DNA from: Flavobacterium sp. CG_23.5
GTDB lineage: Bacteria; Bacteroidota; Bacteroidia; Flavobacteriales; Flavobacteriaceae
Length of the DNA: 64,000 bases
Reading direction: 5' to 3'
Assembly (NCBI RefSeq): GCF_017875765.1
Contig: NZ_JAGGNA010000001.1
Coordinates: 3,003,001 to 3,067,000, forward strand
A program made the translations under genes and the position numbers. Shown here piece after piece: positions 45,648 to 55,004 of the stretch. Every line of letters begins with the position of its first letter. The stretch's first letter is position 1. Below the pieces are notes generated by a model. It was not told where the DNA came from. It was given only the letters and a program-made list of their open reading frames with translations, and did no database searches.

Positions 45648-47123
45648 ATGAAATCAAATTATATAAAACTGATATTCTGTACAATATCAATAGTTATGTT
45701 GGCTTCTTGCTCAGATGATTTTTTGGACAAAAAGCCTACGGAATTTGTGGATTCTGATGCTGCAACCAAAACAACAGCAAATTTAATGACAACCTTAAAT
45801 GGTATTCATAGATCTTTGTATATTCAATATGATGGTCTACAGAATCAAGGCGGTATAGGTGGAATAATGCAACAAACAGATATTGTTGGTGAGGACATTG
45901 TTTTTCCTGTAACAAATGGCTGGTTTTTAACTGTGTATAACTGGAGTGGATTGAATAATGAAAACTCTGGAGATGTTTTGTATCCATACAGGACTTATTA
46001 TAGAATAATTAGAAATGCAAATACAATAATCAATGCAGTTGATAATGCTACAGGCTCTGTTGCAGAAAAAAACATTGTAAAAGGTCAAGCTTTGCTTTAT
46101 CGTGCTTTTTGCCATTTTCAGTTAGTTCAGATATATGGGAAAAGATATGTAAATGGTGCAACTAACTCTCAACCAGGTGTTCCAATTATCCTGACAGTGG
46201 GTAGTGATAATTTTCCAAGATCAACTGTTGAAGAAGTTTATACTCAAATTAACAAAGATTTAGATGAAGCAAATACTTTGCTAATCGGTTATGTAAAACC
46301 AAATAATTCTCATTTAAACTTGAAAGTTGCACAGGGGTTAAAGGCTCGTGTAGCTTTAACTCAAGGACAATGGGCAGTTGCTGCTGACTACGCTAATAAA
46401 GCAAGAACTGGTTTGAGCCTGATGTCTATTCCGGAATACGGGGCTGGGTTCAATGATTATACAAATAAAGAATGGATGTGGGGAAGCCATATTAATGAAG
46501 TACAGACGTTGTATTTTGCTAATTTTGGAGCTTATATGTCTCGTAACTTTAGTTCAACAGTAATTCGTACCTGTCCGAAGGCAATTAATAGTAAGTTGTA
46601 TAATTTGATTCCATCAACAGATGTGCGCTCTACTATTTTTAGTAAAACTGGACAACATCCAAATATTACACTTGTAGCTGCTGCTTCTAAATACCCATAT
46701 ACGAGTCAAAAATTCTTAGCGATAAGTACAGGAGATAGTAGATGTGATGTTCCTTATATGCGCACCGCTGAAATGTATCTTATTGAGGCTGAAGCAAAAG
46801 CAAGGTTAGGGCAAGCTGATGCCACTACTGTACTTTTCAGTTTTGTGAAAAGTAGAAATCCTTCATATGTGTTGTCTGCCAATACTGGACAAGCATTAGT
46901 GGATGAAATCTTACTACAAAGAAGAATTGAGTTATGGGGTGAAGGATTTAGATTTTTTGATTTAAAAAGAACAAATTCTCCATTAGACAGAACAGGGGCT
47001 AATCATGATCCTGCAATTGTAAATGGAGTTTTAAATGTTTTGCCAACCGATAAAAGATGGCAATGGTTAATCCCGAAAGCTGAGATCAATGCAAATCCTT
47101 TAATTGTTCAAAACGAACTTTAA
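45648..47123 (+). CDS. SusD/RagB family nutrient-binding lipoprotein
   Basis: The 491-residue surface lipoprotein has the lipobox FCTISIVMLASCSDDFLDK; the SDD that follows the Cys is the acidic surface-export signal. SusD features are FLDKKPTEF, the helical tetratricopeptide-like region with RIIRNANTIINAV and ALLYRAFCHFQLVQIYGKRY, and the C-terminal EILLQRRIELWGEGFRFFDLKRTNSPLDR. It caps the SusC barrel and captures the nutrient. It is 11 bp from susC, with a palindromic terminator after it. Confidence 0.97.
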   Translation: MKSNYIKLIFCTISIVMLASCSDDFLDKKPTEFVDSDAATKTTANLMTTLNGIHRSLYIQYDGLQNQGGIGGIMQQTDIVGEDIVFPVTNGWFLTVYNWSGLNNENSGDVLYPYRTYYRIIRNANTIINAVDNATGSVAEKNIVKGQALLYRAFCHFQLVQIYGKRYVNGATNSQPGVPIILTVGSDNFPRSTVEEVYTQINKDLDEANTLLIGYVKPNNSHLNLKVAQGLKARVALTQGQWAVAADYANKARTGLSLMSIPEYGAGFNDYTNKEWMWGSHINEVQTLYFANFGAYMSRNFSSTVIRTCPKAINSKLYNLIPSTDVRSTIFSKTGQHPNITLVAAASKYPYTSQKFLAISTGDSRCDVPYMRTAEMYLIEAEAKARLGQADATTVLFSFVKSRNPSYVLSANTGQALVDEILLQRRIELWGEGFRFFDLKRTNSPLDRTGANHDPAIVNGVLNVLPTDKRWQWLIPKAEINANPLIVQNEL

Positions 47124-47151
47124 AATATTTTGAATTAATTAAAATGTCAAG

Positions 47152-47184
47152 AAAACTCGATTACTTTAAGTAATCGAGTTTTTT
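47152..47184 (+). terminator. Terminator of the susCD pair
   Basis: AAAACTCGATTACTT is followed one base later by its inverse AAGTAATCGAGTTTT and a T-run, a nearly uninterrupted palindrome. Confidence 0.9.
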
Positions 47185-47406
47185 ATTTTTAATGTCTTAT
47201 GGTTCTTATTAAACGATATAATTCAATTATAAATAATGGGTTTGGATTGTCGAGTTTAATTAATTCATACCTTTTTATAGAGGGGGATATTATTTAACTG
47301 TGGCATTAGTATTCGTACAACTGTTTTTTTATTTATATGTTTTTATCATTTACCTTTGTTTCAATTATTCGTTATTAAAACAATTGCCTAACTATATCTT
47401 TTTCAA

Positions 47407-49362
47407 ATGAGGATTTTCTTTTTTCTAATTTTTCTAGCAGTCCCTAAGTTGCTGTTTTCTCAAGTTAAAAATAGTAAGGACTTTAATTCCAATAGTAAAT
47501 ATCAACAACAATCCGACACAACAAAAAAGCAAAAAATTGCCACAATCGATTTGTATCGTGTAATTACGATAGACCGTGATACCACTTATATTGACACCTC
47601 ACTTACCATTAAGAGAGAGTACAGCCATAGCTATTTGAGAAATGATACTTTTGGACTGTTAGCTTTTGCAAATGATGGTCAAACCTACAACACCCTTCAA
47701 TATAGTTTAACTGATTTTTCTGCTTTTCCTGAGTTTGGTTTCAAAGCGAAACATTTCAATTTTTTGGAAGCAAACCAAATACGATACTACTCTGTTGCAA
47801 CTCCTATAACTGAATTGTATTTTAAGACGACTATCAAAAAAGGACAGTCGGCAGATTCATTTATTACTTTAAATACTTCTGAAAATCTTAATTTTTCTAT
47901 TGCTTATAAAGGATTGCGCTCTGAGGGACAATACATAAATCAATTAGCAAGCACGGGGAATTTTAGATTTACCGTGAGTTATAATACTAAAAACAAGCGG
48001 TATTATTCCAATGCGCATTACACCTATCAAGACATTTTAAATCAAGAAAATGGGGGAATCACCACAAATAATGATTTTGAAAGTGAAGACCCAAATTTTA
48101 ATAATAGACAAAGATTAGAAGTTTTTTTAAACGATGCTAAATCATTTCTTAAGGGTAAAAGAATTTTTGTAGATCACAATTTTAGAATTAATCCTACCAA
48201 AGGAGCTAATAATTTATTTATAGCGCACCAATTCAATTACGAAAATAAATTTTTCGAATACAATCAGGCTACAGTTCCTTCCAATGTTGGTTCTCAAACT
48301 GTTTATCGCTTTGGTGCTTCTTTTGTAGGCAGCGGGATCAACGATCAAACCCATTATAATAAAATGTATAATAAAGTGGGGTTGATTTACGAAAACACGA
48401 CTCTCGGGAAATTTCAGTTTTTTGCAGAAGATTTTAGATCAAACTATTTCTACAATCAGATTTTGATTTTTGACAATAAAACAGTTCCAAGTTCTTTGAG
48501 CCAAAATATAAACAATGTTGGCGGTCAATATGAGTATCAAAAAAATAAGTGGAATGGGAAATTTTTATATTCAAGATCCGTTACAAATCAATCTTTGTCG
48601 AATTTAGACGCCAAGTTGAAATACGATTACAATGATGAAACGGAATTAACATTTTCATATCAAAATATAAACAAGTTGCCAAATAACAACTATGATTTGT
48701 ATCAAAGTAGTTACGTCCAGTACAATTGGTCTAATGATTTCAAGAATGAAAAAATAAATTCTGTATCAGCTAATGCCGTGACTCCTTGGGTTAACGCGTC
48801 GCTCCAATATTCGATATTAAACGATCACCTTTATTTTGCAGATGTTTCTACAGATGCCCAAATATTGGCCCGTACCCAAATAATTGCGCCAGCACAATAC
48901 GACAAAACCATAAATTATCTATCCATAAAAGCCAGCAGAGAATTTAATTTTGGGAATTTTGCTTTAGATAATTCTATTTTATATCAAAAAGTGGGTCAAC
49001 AGGACAAAATCCTAAACGTTCCTCAAATTGTAACGAGAAATACTTTTTACTACTCTAATTATTTTTTCAAAAAGAATGCATTATTTCTGCAAACTGGTAT
49101 CTCACTGAATTATTTCACTAAATACCTAGGAAATGAGTACAATCCTGTAATTGGAGAATTTTTTGTTCAAAACAAAAAAGAAATAGGCAATTATCCAAAC
49201 CTTGATTTTTTCATTAATGCAAAAATTCAAAGAACCCGAATTTATTTCAAAGCAGAACACTTCAATTCTTCGTTGACAGGAAATAATTTTTATTCGTCAC
49301 CTAACAATCCGTATCGTGATTTTACAATCCGTTTTGGGTTAGTTTGGAATTTCTTCAATTAA
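47407..49362 (+). CDS. Putative porin (Bacteroidota outer membrane barrel)
   Basis: The 651-residue protein has a signal (IFFFLIFLAVPKLLFSQ) and a long series of amphipathic strands with aromatic girdles (YGTKNKRYYSNAHYTYQ-type; NFRINPTKGANNLFIAHQFNY; YFKAEHFNSSL), ending in RDFTIRFGLVWNFFN, a typical outer-membrane C-terminus with terminal aromatic residue. This matches the putative porin family (porin_10) widespread in Flavobacteria. Early region LQYSLTDFSAFPEFGFKAKH is characteristic. Substrate unknown. It is transcribed separately, about 280 bp after the susD stop. Confidence 0.85.
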   Translation: MRIFFFLIFLAVPKLLFSQVKNSKDFNSNSKYQQQSDTTKKQKIATIDLYRVITIDRDTTYIDTSLTIKREYSHSYLRNDTFGLLAFANDGQTYNTLQYSLTDFSAFPEFGFKAKHFNFLEANQIRYYSVATPITELYFKTTIKKGQSADSFITLNTSENLNFSIAYKGLRSEGQYINQLASTGNFRFTVSYNTKNKRYYSNAHYTYQDILNQENGGITTNNDFESEDPNFNNRQRLEVFLNDAKSFLKGKRIFVDHNFRINPTKGANNLFIAHQFNYENKFFEYNQATVPSNVGSQTVYRFGASFVGSGINDQTHYNKMYNKVGLIYENTTLGKFQFFAEDFRSNYFYNQILIFDNKTVPSSLSQNINNVGGQYEYQKNKWNGKFLYSRSVTNQSLSNLDAKLKYDYNDETELTFSYQNINKLPNNNYDLYQSSYVQYNWSNDFKNEKINSVSANAVTPWVNASLQYSILNDHLYFADVSTDAQILARTQIIAPAQYDKTINYLSIKASREFNFGNFALDNSILYQKVGQQDKILNVPQIVTRNTFYYSNYFFKKNALFLQTGISLNYFTKYLGNEYNPVIGEFFVQNKKEIGNYPNLDFFINAKIQRTRIYFKAEHFNSSLTGNNFYSSPNNPYRDFTIRFGLVWNFFN

Positions 49363-49397
49363 TTTTAGGAGCGAAAGCTTAGGCATTTTAGCAGTGA

Positions 49398-49479
49398 TAT
49401 TTCCTGCTATCAGCTATATCTCTCCACTCCGTTGCGAGGATGCCGCCCGAGGTATCGGGATCGGGACCATCAGGGCTAA
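49398..49479 (+). repeat. Dispersed hairpin repeat, diverged copy D
   Basis: It begins TATTTCCTGCTATCAGCTAT, has CCGTTGCGAGGATGCCGCCC in the middle, and ends CCATCAGGGCTA. The end motifs correspond to ATTTCCAGCT and AATCTGGGCTA of the other copies. Much more GC-rich than its surroundings. Confidence 0.55.
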
Positions 49480-49498
49480 AAAGGTAGGAATTTGCTAA

Positions 49499-49528
49499 TT
49501 GCCAAACATTTTTTTAATTCTATCTTTG
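49499..49528 (+). promoter_or_regulatory. Promoter of the cystathionine beta-synthase-like gene
   Basis: -33 TTG (49499-49501), 19-nt spacer, -7 TATCTTTG (49521-49528). A textbook Bacteroidota promoter; the TTG is also where the longest ORF would start, which excludes that start. Confidence 0.8.
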
Positions 49529-49564
49529 CATCATAAACAGATTTCGGTAAACATACAAACTCAT

Positions 49565-50926
49565 ATGAAATACTCAGAAAATATATTAGGCACCATAGGG
49601 AATACGCCATTAGTAAAACTTAATAAAGTGGTTGCTGGTGTGGATGCATTAGTACTTGCTAAAGTGGAGACTTTCAATCCGGGAAATTCAGTAAAAGACA
49701 GAATGGCAGTAAAAATGATTGCTGATGCTGAAGCCGATGGTCGATTAAAGCCAGGAGGAACTATTATTGAAGGAACTTCAGGAAATACAGGAATGGGATT
49801 AGCTTTAGTCGCTATTATAAAAGGATACAAATTGATTTGTGTGATTTCTGACAAGCAATCCAAAGAGAAAATGGATATCCTTCGTGCAGTAGGCGCAAAA
49901 GTGGTCGTATGCCCTACTGATGTGGAGCCAACAGATCCACGTTCTTATTATTCGGTTTCAAAAAGACTGGCGGAAGAAACACCTAATTCCTGGTATGTAA
50001 ATCAATATGATAATCCATCAAATGCAATTGCGCATTACGAACAAACAGGACCTGAAATTTGGGAACAAACCGATGGAAAAATCACTCATTTTGTTTCTGG
50101 TGTGGGGACTGGAGGAACAATTTCTGGTGTTGGAAAATACTTGAAAGAGAAAAATCCGAACATTAAAATTTGGGGAATTGATACCTATGGTTCCGTATTT
50201 AAAAAATATCATGAAACAGGAATATTCGACGAAAATGAAATCTATTCCTACATCACAGAAGGAATTGGTGAGGACATTTTGCCAGAAAATGTAGACTTCT
50301 CCGTGATAGATGGATTTACAAAAGTAACCGATAAAGACGCCGCAGTTTATACTCGTAAAATAGCTCTTGAAGAAGGTATCTTTGTTGGAAATTCAGCAGG
50401 TGCAGCTATAAAAGGATTGTTGCAGCTTAAAGAACATTTCAAACCAGAAGATGTAGTTGTGGTTTTATTCCACGATTCAGGAAGTCGTTATGTGGGTAAA
50501 ATGTTCAATGATGACTGGATGCGTGAAAGAGGTTTTCTTGATGAAGAAATTACAAAGGCCGAAGATGTTATCAAAGATCATATCGATAAACCATTAGTAA
50601 TTGTTCGTACGGAAGAATTAGTTTCTCATGCTATTGAACGTATGCGTAAATATAAAATCTCTCAAATACCAGTGATTGATATTACAGGATTTGTTGGTTC
50701 TGTTGATGAATCTGATTTGTTTCAAAGCTATGTTTCGGACAAAGATGTAGCCGATAAACCAATTAGGGAAGTTATGGGTAAACCATACCCAATTGTTAAA
50801 CTTGGGACAGCTATAGAAGAAGTTTCAAAACTATTCACCAAAGACAATCAAGCCGTTTTGGTTGATTTAGGAAATGGAAAACATCATATTATCACAAAAT
50901 ATGATATTATTGGTTCGATAAAATAG
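49565..50926 (+). CDS. Cystathionine beta-synthase-like PLP enzyme with C-terminal CBS domains
   Basis: From the ATG at 49565 (MKYSENILGTIGNTPLVKLN) the protein has 453 residues. Residues 1-320 are a fold type II PLP domain of the cysteine synthase/cystathionine beta-synthase kind: PLP lysine K44 in NPGNSVKDRMAVKM, phosphate-binding EGTSGNTGMGLALV and GVGTGGTISGVGKY, and the late FVGNSAGAAIKG. Residues about 330-453 form two CBS-type segments (VIVRTEELVSHAIERMRKYK, GKPYPIVKLGTAIEEVSKLF). It probably makes cystathionine or cysteine; the domain order is that of CBS enzymes. No haem-binding N-terminal extension is present. Confidence 0.93.
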   Translation: MKYSENILGTIGNTPLVKLNKVVAGVDALVLAKVETFNPGNSVKDRMAVKMIADAEADGRLKPGGTIIEGTSGNTGMGLALVAIIKGYKLICVISDKQSKEKMDILRAVGAKVVVCPTDVEPTDPRSYYSVSKRLAEETPNSWYVNQYDNPSNAIAHYEQTGPEIWEQTDGKITHFVSGVGTGGTISGVGKYLKEKNPNIKIWGIDTYGSVFKKYHETGIFDENEIYSYITEGIGEDILPENVDFSVIDGFTKVTDKDAAVYTRKIALEEGIFVGNSAGAAIKGLLQLKEHFKPEDVVVVLFHDSGSRYVGKMFNDDWMRERGFLDEEITKAEDVIKDHIDKPLVIVRTEELVSHAIERMRKYKISQIPVIDITGFVGSVDESDLFQSYVSDKDVADKPIREVMGKPYPIVKLGTAIEEVSKLFTKDNQAVLVDLGNGKHHIITKYDIIGSIK

Positions 50927-50956
50927 ATTTTCAGCCACAAATATTAAATTATACAG

Positions 50957-50997
50957 CACGAATTTCACTGTTTTTGAAGGTGAAATTCGTGTTTTTC
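50957..50997 (+). terminator. Terminator of the CBS-like gene
   Basis: CACGAATTTCAC (50957-50968) pairs with GTGAAATTCGTG (50980-50991), followed by TTTTT. Confidence 0.9.
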
Positions 50998-51021
50998 TTT
51001 ACACTTAAATAACGCAAAGCA

Positions 51022-51504
51022 ATGAATTTTACAGCAATAGATTTTGAAACTGCAACTGCATTCCATCCTTGTTCTGTGGGGATTATTACTGTTGAAAACG
51101 GAGTGATTGTCGATGAATTTGTAAGCCTGATAAAAACCCCAAATAATTTATATTCCCATTTTACCATACAAGTACATGGAATTTATCCGCGAGATACCAT
51201 AAATGCAAAAACCTTTGCGCAAGTATTTCCAGAAATCAAGAAACGCCTGCAAAATAGAGTAGTTGTAGCTCATAACGAAAGTTTTGACAGAAACGTTTTG
51301 GCTAAATCGATGGCACTTTATGGTTTGGATTACGCCGATTTGAATATTGCTTCTCGTTGGGAATGTACCGTGAAAATTTATAAAGCCAAAGGATTAAAAC
51401 CAACCAAATTAAGTGATTGTTGCCGTGAAATGAAAATCCAGCTCAATCATCATGAAGCTTTATCTGATGCTCGTGCTTGCGCCAAATTGTATTTGTTACG
51501 TTAG
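51022..51504 (+). CDS. 3'-5' exonuclease (DnaQ-like, DEDDh)
   Basis: The 160-residue protein is a stand-alone exonuclease domain. The first acidic pair is in FTAIDFETATAFHPCSVGII (residues 3-22), the middle D is in VVAHNESFDRNVLAKSM, and the final HxxxxxD is in HHEALSDARACAKLYL. VHGIYPRDT matches the family's V-G-I loop. Such proteins degrade single-stranded DNA or RNA from the 3' end; the specific role, for example in repair, cannot be told. It is followed by the DUF2851 gene on the same strand. Confidence 0.93.
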   Translation: MNFTAIDFETATAFHPCSVGIITVENGVIVDEFVSLIKTPNNLYSHFTIQVHGIYPRDTINAKTFAQVFPEIKKRLQNRVVVAHNESFDRNVLAKSMALYGLDYADLNIASRWECTVKIYKAKGLKPTKLSDCCREMKIQLNHHEALSDARACAKLYLLR

Positions 51505-51611
51505 ATTTGGCTTTTTGGTCTAAAATTGATTTTGTAAAAAGGTAAGAGTTATTGTATATTTTAGTATATTAGTTGTTCCTCTTTTTATCAATAATCAAAA
51601 TAGTCTTAAAA

Positions 51612-52883
51612 ATGAAAGAAGATTTTCTCCATTACCTGTGGAAATTCAAAAAGTTTGATACCATAAATTTGAAAACTTCGAACGAAGAGGAAATCACAAT
51701 CATAAGTGTAGGACAATATTTGGAACTAGCCGGTCCTGATTTTTTCAACGCCCAAATTACAATTGGCAATCAAAAATGGGCTGGAAATGTGGAGATTCAC
51801 CTTAAATCTTCGGATTGGTATGTGCATCATCATGAGAGAGATTCGGCATATGAAAACGTAATTCTCCACGTCGTTTGGGAACATGACACTGAGATTTTCA
51901 GAAGCAATAACACTGAAATTCCGGTATTGGAACTCAAAAAATATGTTGAAAAAGCAACGGTAGCTAATTACCAATCTTTATTGTCTCCAAAATCATGGAT
52001 TTTTTGCGAAAAGCAACTAAAAGACATCAACCAATTTACTTTTAAAAACTGGCAGGAACGGTTGTTTTTTGAACGATTAGAAAGGAAATCAAAACCAATA
52101 TTTGATTTATTAGAGCAAACAAATTCGGATTGGGAGGCTGTTTTATTTATCCTTTTAGCGAAAAATTTCGGGCTGAATACCAATGGAGAAATTTTTATGA
52201 AAATTGCTCATTTGATCCCTTTTTCGATAATAAGGAAAGAAAGTTTTGAAGTCGAAAATTTAGAAGCATTGCTTTTGGGCACGGCTGGTTTATTGGATTC
52301 AGAAAAAGAAGATAATTATTTTAAAGATTTAAAATTTCGGTATTACTACCTATTACATAAATACCAGATAGAGAAAAATTTCATTGAACCAGTGCAGTTT
52401 TTTAAGCACCGACCAGATAATTTTCCAACAATCCGATTGTCTCAATTAGCTACTTTATACCATACTCAGCAGAATTTATTTTCAAAAATCAGCACTGTAA
52501 GCTCATTAATGGATACTTATAGGATATTTGAAGTTTCTGCTTCTGAATATTGGCAAAATCATTATCAGTTTGATAAAGATAGTCCAAAGAAAAAGAAAGC
52601 ACTTTCGAAATCATTTATCGATTTACTTGTAATAAATACAATAATTCCGCTTCAGTTTGCTTACGCAAAAAGTCAGGGAAAGGAAGTTTCTGAAGATTTA
52701 ATATGTTTGGTAAATGAGGTCGCTCCCGAAAAAAATGCAATTATAGATAAATTTTCTTCTTTTGGAATAAAATCGAAGAATGCTTTTGAAACGCAATCGC
52801 TTCTACAACTCAAAAATGAATATTGCAATAAAAGTAAATGTTTGGAGTGCGCTGTGGGGATGGAATTATTAAAAAGCAATTAG
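51612..52883 (+). CDS. DUF2851 family protein
   Basis: The 423-residue protein starts at ATG 51612 (MKEDFLHYLWKFKKFDTINL), 13 codons inside the longest frame. It matches the DUF2851 family: EDFLHYLWKFKKF, GPDFFNAQITIGNQKWAGNV, HLKSSDWYVHHHERDSAYEN, VILHVVWEHD and the C-terminal CNKSKCLECAVGMELL with three cysteines. The N-terminal part shows a nuclease-like arrangement of acidic and histidine residues (GNVEIHLKSSDW), but no function is established for the family. Transcribed with or just after the exonuclease gene. Confidence 0.9.
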   Translation: MKEDFLHYLWKFKKFDTINLKTSNEEEITIISVGQYLELAGPDFFNAQITIGNQKWAGNVEIHLKSSDWYVHHHERDSAYENVILHVVWEHDTEIFRSNNTEIPVLELKKYVEKATVANYQSLLSPKSWIFCEKQLKDINQFTFKNWQERLFFERLERKSKPIFDLLEQTNSDWEAVLFILLAKNFGLNTNGEIFMKIAHLIPFSIIRKESFEVENLEALLLGTAGLLDSEKEDNYFKDLKFRYYYLLHKYQIEKNFIEPVQFFKHRPDNFPTIRLSQLATLYHTQQNLFSKISTVSSLMDTYRIFEVSASEYWQNHYQFDKDSPKKKKALSKSFIDLLVINTIIPLQFAYAKSQGKEVSEDLICLVNEVAPEKNAIIDKFSSFGIKSKNAFETQSLLQLKNEYCNKSKCLECAVGMELLKSN

Positions 52884-52907
52884 AAATGAGATAACTATAA
52901 AATTTCG

Positions 52908-52915
52908 TAATTTTG
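52908..52915 (+). promoter_or_regulatory. -7 box of the PspC gene
   Basis: TAATTTTG matches TAnnTTTG, 24 bp upstream of the ATG at 52939. No -33 TTG at good spacing. Confidence 0.5.
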
Positions 52916-52938
52916 CCGGTAACTTACAATTCATCAAA

Positions 52939-53166
52939 ATGTCTGCGATAATAAAACTAAAATTCTTTTTTGAAAAACATGGTTTTCATGTTTCTTCACG
53001 TTTGGCTGACACATTAGGAATGCGAGCGAGTAGTGTAAGGTTGTTTTTTATATACTTGTCGTTTGTTACTGCAGGATTGTGGTTTGCAGTGTATTTGACG
53101 TTGGCTTTTTGGATCCGCTTGAAAGATTTAATTCGAGCCAAACGCACATCGGTTTTCGACTTGTAA
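52939..53166 (+). CDS. PspC domain protein
   Basis: This small 75-residue protein consists of the PspC domain: a short lead-in (FFFEKHGFHVSSRLADTLGMRASSVRLFFIYLSF) followed by a hydrophobic helix (VTAGLWFAVYLTLAFWI) and a basic end. PspC proteins sit in the inner membrane and are linked to envelope stress in proteobacteria; in Bacteroidota the role is unknown. It ends 15 bp before a bidirectional terminator shared with the permease gene. Confidence 0.88.
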   Translation: MSAIIKLKFFFEKHGFHVSSRLADTLGMRASSVRLFFIYLSFVTAGLWFAVYLTLAFWIRLKDLIRAKRTSVFDL

Positions 53167-53181
53167 TCGAAACCAAAATAT

Positions 53182-53225
53182 AAAAAAAGGGACTATAAAG
53201 CTAATGCGCTTTATAGTCCCTTTTT
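53182..53225. terminator. Bidirectional terminator between PspC and permease genes
   Basis: AAAAAGGGACTATAAAGC pairs with GCTTTATAGTCCCTTTTT around a short loop. Both genes converge on it. Confidence 0.93.
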
Positions 53226-53242
53226 AATTTATTTAAAGAAAA

Positions 53243-54721
53243 TTATTCTTTTGGATTGTTCAATACGCTATTCTTTTTACCATAAACAAAATAGATTATT
53301 ACACCTATAGCCATCCAAGCGAAAAGTCTTAGCCAGTTTGTCCAACCTAAACCTGCCATCATCAATACGCAAGTGATAACCCCTAAAATTGGAACTAAAG
53401 GCACCCATGGCGTTTTGAATTCTCTTACCATATTTGGTTCTTTTTTTCTAAGAATTATAACAGATACACATACAAGTGAAAATGCAAATAACGTTCCTAT
53501 ACTGGTCATATCTCCTACAATATCTCCTGGAATAAAGGCTGCAAATAATCCAACAATTACTAAAATTGCAATATTTGCTTTATATGGAGTTTTGTATTTT
53601 GAATGCAAATCGCTGAATGCTTTTGGTAATAAACCATCTTTACCCATAGCATAAAATACTCTGGATTGTCCTAATAACATCACTAAAATCACAGATGAGA
53701 ATCCTGCTAATATGGCAATAGTTACTAATTGACCTAACCACGCATAACCGATCATATATTTATTGATTGCAAAAGCTACAGAAGCTTCTTTTCCACCAGT
53801 TCTAAAATCATCTACTGTGGCTACTCCAGTCAATACATGAGCAAAAAGGATGTATAACACGGTACAAACTGCAAGTGATCCTAATATCCCTATGGGCATA
53901 TTTCTTTTAGGGTTTTTAGTTTCTTGTGCAGCAGTACTTACGGCGTCAAAACCAATAAAGGCAAAAAACACAGTTCCTGCAGCTCCAATTATTCCCCAAA
54001 AACCACCAAAATTATGATCGATACCATGTTCATCTGTAAAAATTGAACTTGCTGGGATATAAGGTGTATGATTTGCTGGATTAATAAAATTCCAACCAAC
54101 AACAATAATTAATATTACAATAACAACTTTTACAACTACGATGATTCCGTTTACAAAAGCTGATTCTTGAATTCCTTTTATCAATAATAAACTGATAACC
54201 GCGACAATAAATAAAGCGGGTAAGTTGATTATTCCATGTTCTCCAGTTACCAAATCTGATTGAAATGGTGAATGAGAAAGAGAATAAGGAATTGGACTCA
54301 TATGGAGCACATTAATCAGCAAATTGTTTAGATATTCACTCCAGGCGATTCCTACCGTTGCAGCTCCTACAGCATATTCAAGGATTAAATCCCAACCAAT
54401 AATCCAGGCTAAAAATTCACCCATGGTGGCATAAGTATACGTATAAGCACTACCCGAAATTGGAATTGAAGAAGATAGTTCAGCATAGCATAATCCAGCT
54501 AAGGCGCATCCAATTGCTGCAACAATAAATGCTATTGTTACTGATGGCCCTGCATTTTGTGAGGCAGCCATGGCAGTTCTTACAAATAATCCTGCACCTA
54601 TAATGGCGCCAATTCCTAATGCGATTAATGACCAAGCGGTTAGTGTTCTTTTTAATCCCTTTTCAGAATCGGCTGCTTCTGCTAAAAGCTGAGCCAATGG
54701 TTTTCTTTTCCAAATAGACAT
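53243..54721 (-). CDS. APC family amino acid permease
   Basis: The 492-residue protein has about 12-13 membrane helices. It opens with SIWKRKPLAQLLAEAADSEK and the APC consensus LTAWSLIALGIGAIIGAGLFV (helix 1). Other landmarks are YAELSSSIPISGSAYTYTYA (helix 3), FFAFIGFDAVSTAAQETKNP and the C-terminal cationic amino acid transporter-like helices (WVPLVPILGVITCVLMMAGL). It most resembles the cationic amino acid transporter/YfnA branch; the real substrate is not determined. A -7 box TACATTTG (54758-54751, minus) with TTG at 54784-54782 lies upstream. Confidence 0.93.
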   Translation of the reverse strand: MSIWKRKPLAQLLAEAADSEKGLKRTLTAWSLIALGIGAIIGAGLFVRTAMAASQNAGPSVTIAFIVAAIGCALAGLCYAELSSSIPISGSAYTYTYATMGEFLAWIIGWDLILEYAVGAATVGIAWSEYLNNLLINVLHMSPIPYSLSHSPFQSDLVTGEHGIINLPALFIVAVISLLLIKGIQESAFVNGIIVVVKVVIVILIIVVGWNFINPANHTPYIPASSIFTDEHGIDHNFGGFWGIIGAAGTVFFAFIGFDAVSTAAQETKNPKRNMPIGILGSLAVCTVLYILFAHVLTGVATVDDFRTGGKEASVAFAINKYMIGYAWLGQLVTIAILAGFSSVILVMLLGQSRVFYAMGKDGLLPKAFSDLHSKYKTPYKANIAILVIVGLFAAFIPGDIVGDMTSIGTLFAFSLVCVSVIILRKKEPNMVREFKTPWVPLVPILGVITCVLMMAGLGWTNWLRLFAWMAIGVIIYFVYGKKNSVLNNPKE

Positions 54722-54750
54722 GTTTTATGGTTTTTTTTGTTATTAAGGTC

Positions 54751-54784
54751 CAAATGTATTCTTTTTTATAAAAAATAAAAACAA
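54751..54784 (-). promoter_or_regulatory. Promoter of the permease gene
   Basis: Minus strand: -33 TTG (54784-54782), 23-nt spacer, -7 TACATTTG (54758-54751), 30 bp before the ATG. The spacer is at the long end of the usual range. Confidence 0.55.
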
Positions 54785-55004
54785 TAATTAAGTTTTAAGT
54801 TGTTAAAACTGTGATTTTAATTTTTTTTGAGATGTAATTAGGAGGTAAGCTTTTTTTCTACCCATAAATTTGAAGGTTTAAGTGGTTCGTAATAACAATT
54901 TTGAGTGGACTTTCTAAATATTGTTTAAAGTGATTGGTGAGTCCTAAAATATTTCCTATTTTTAAAGTTCGCAAAAATCAATTTGTTAGATTTAATTAAT
55001 TCGA

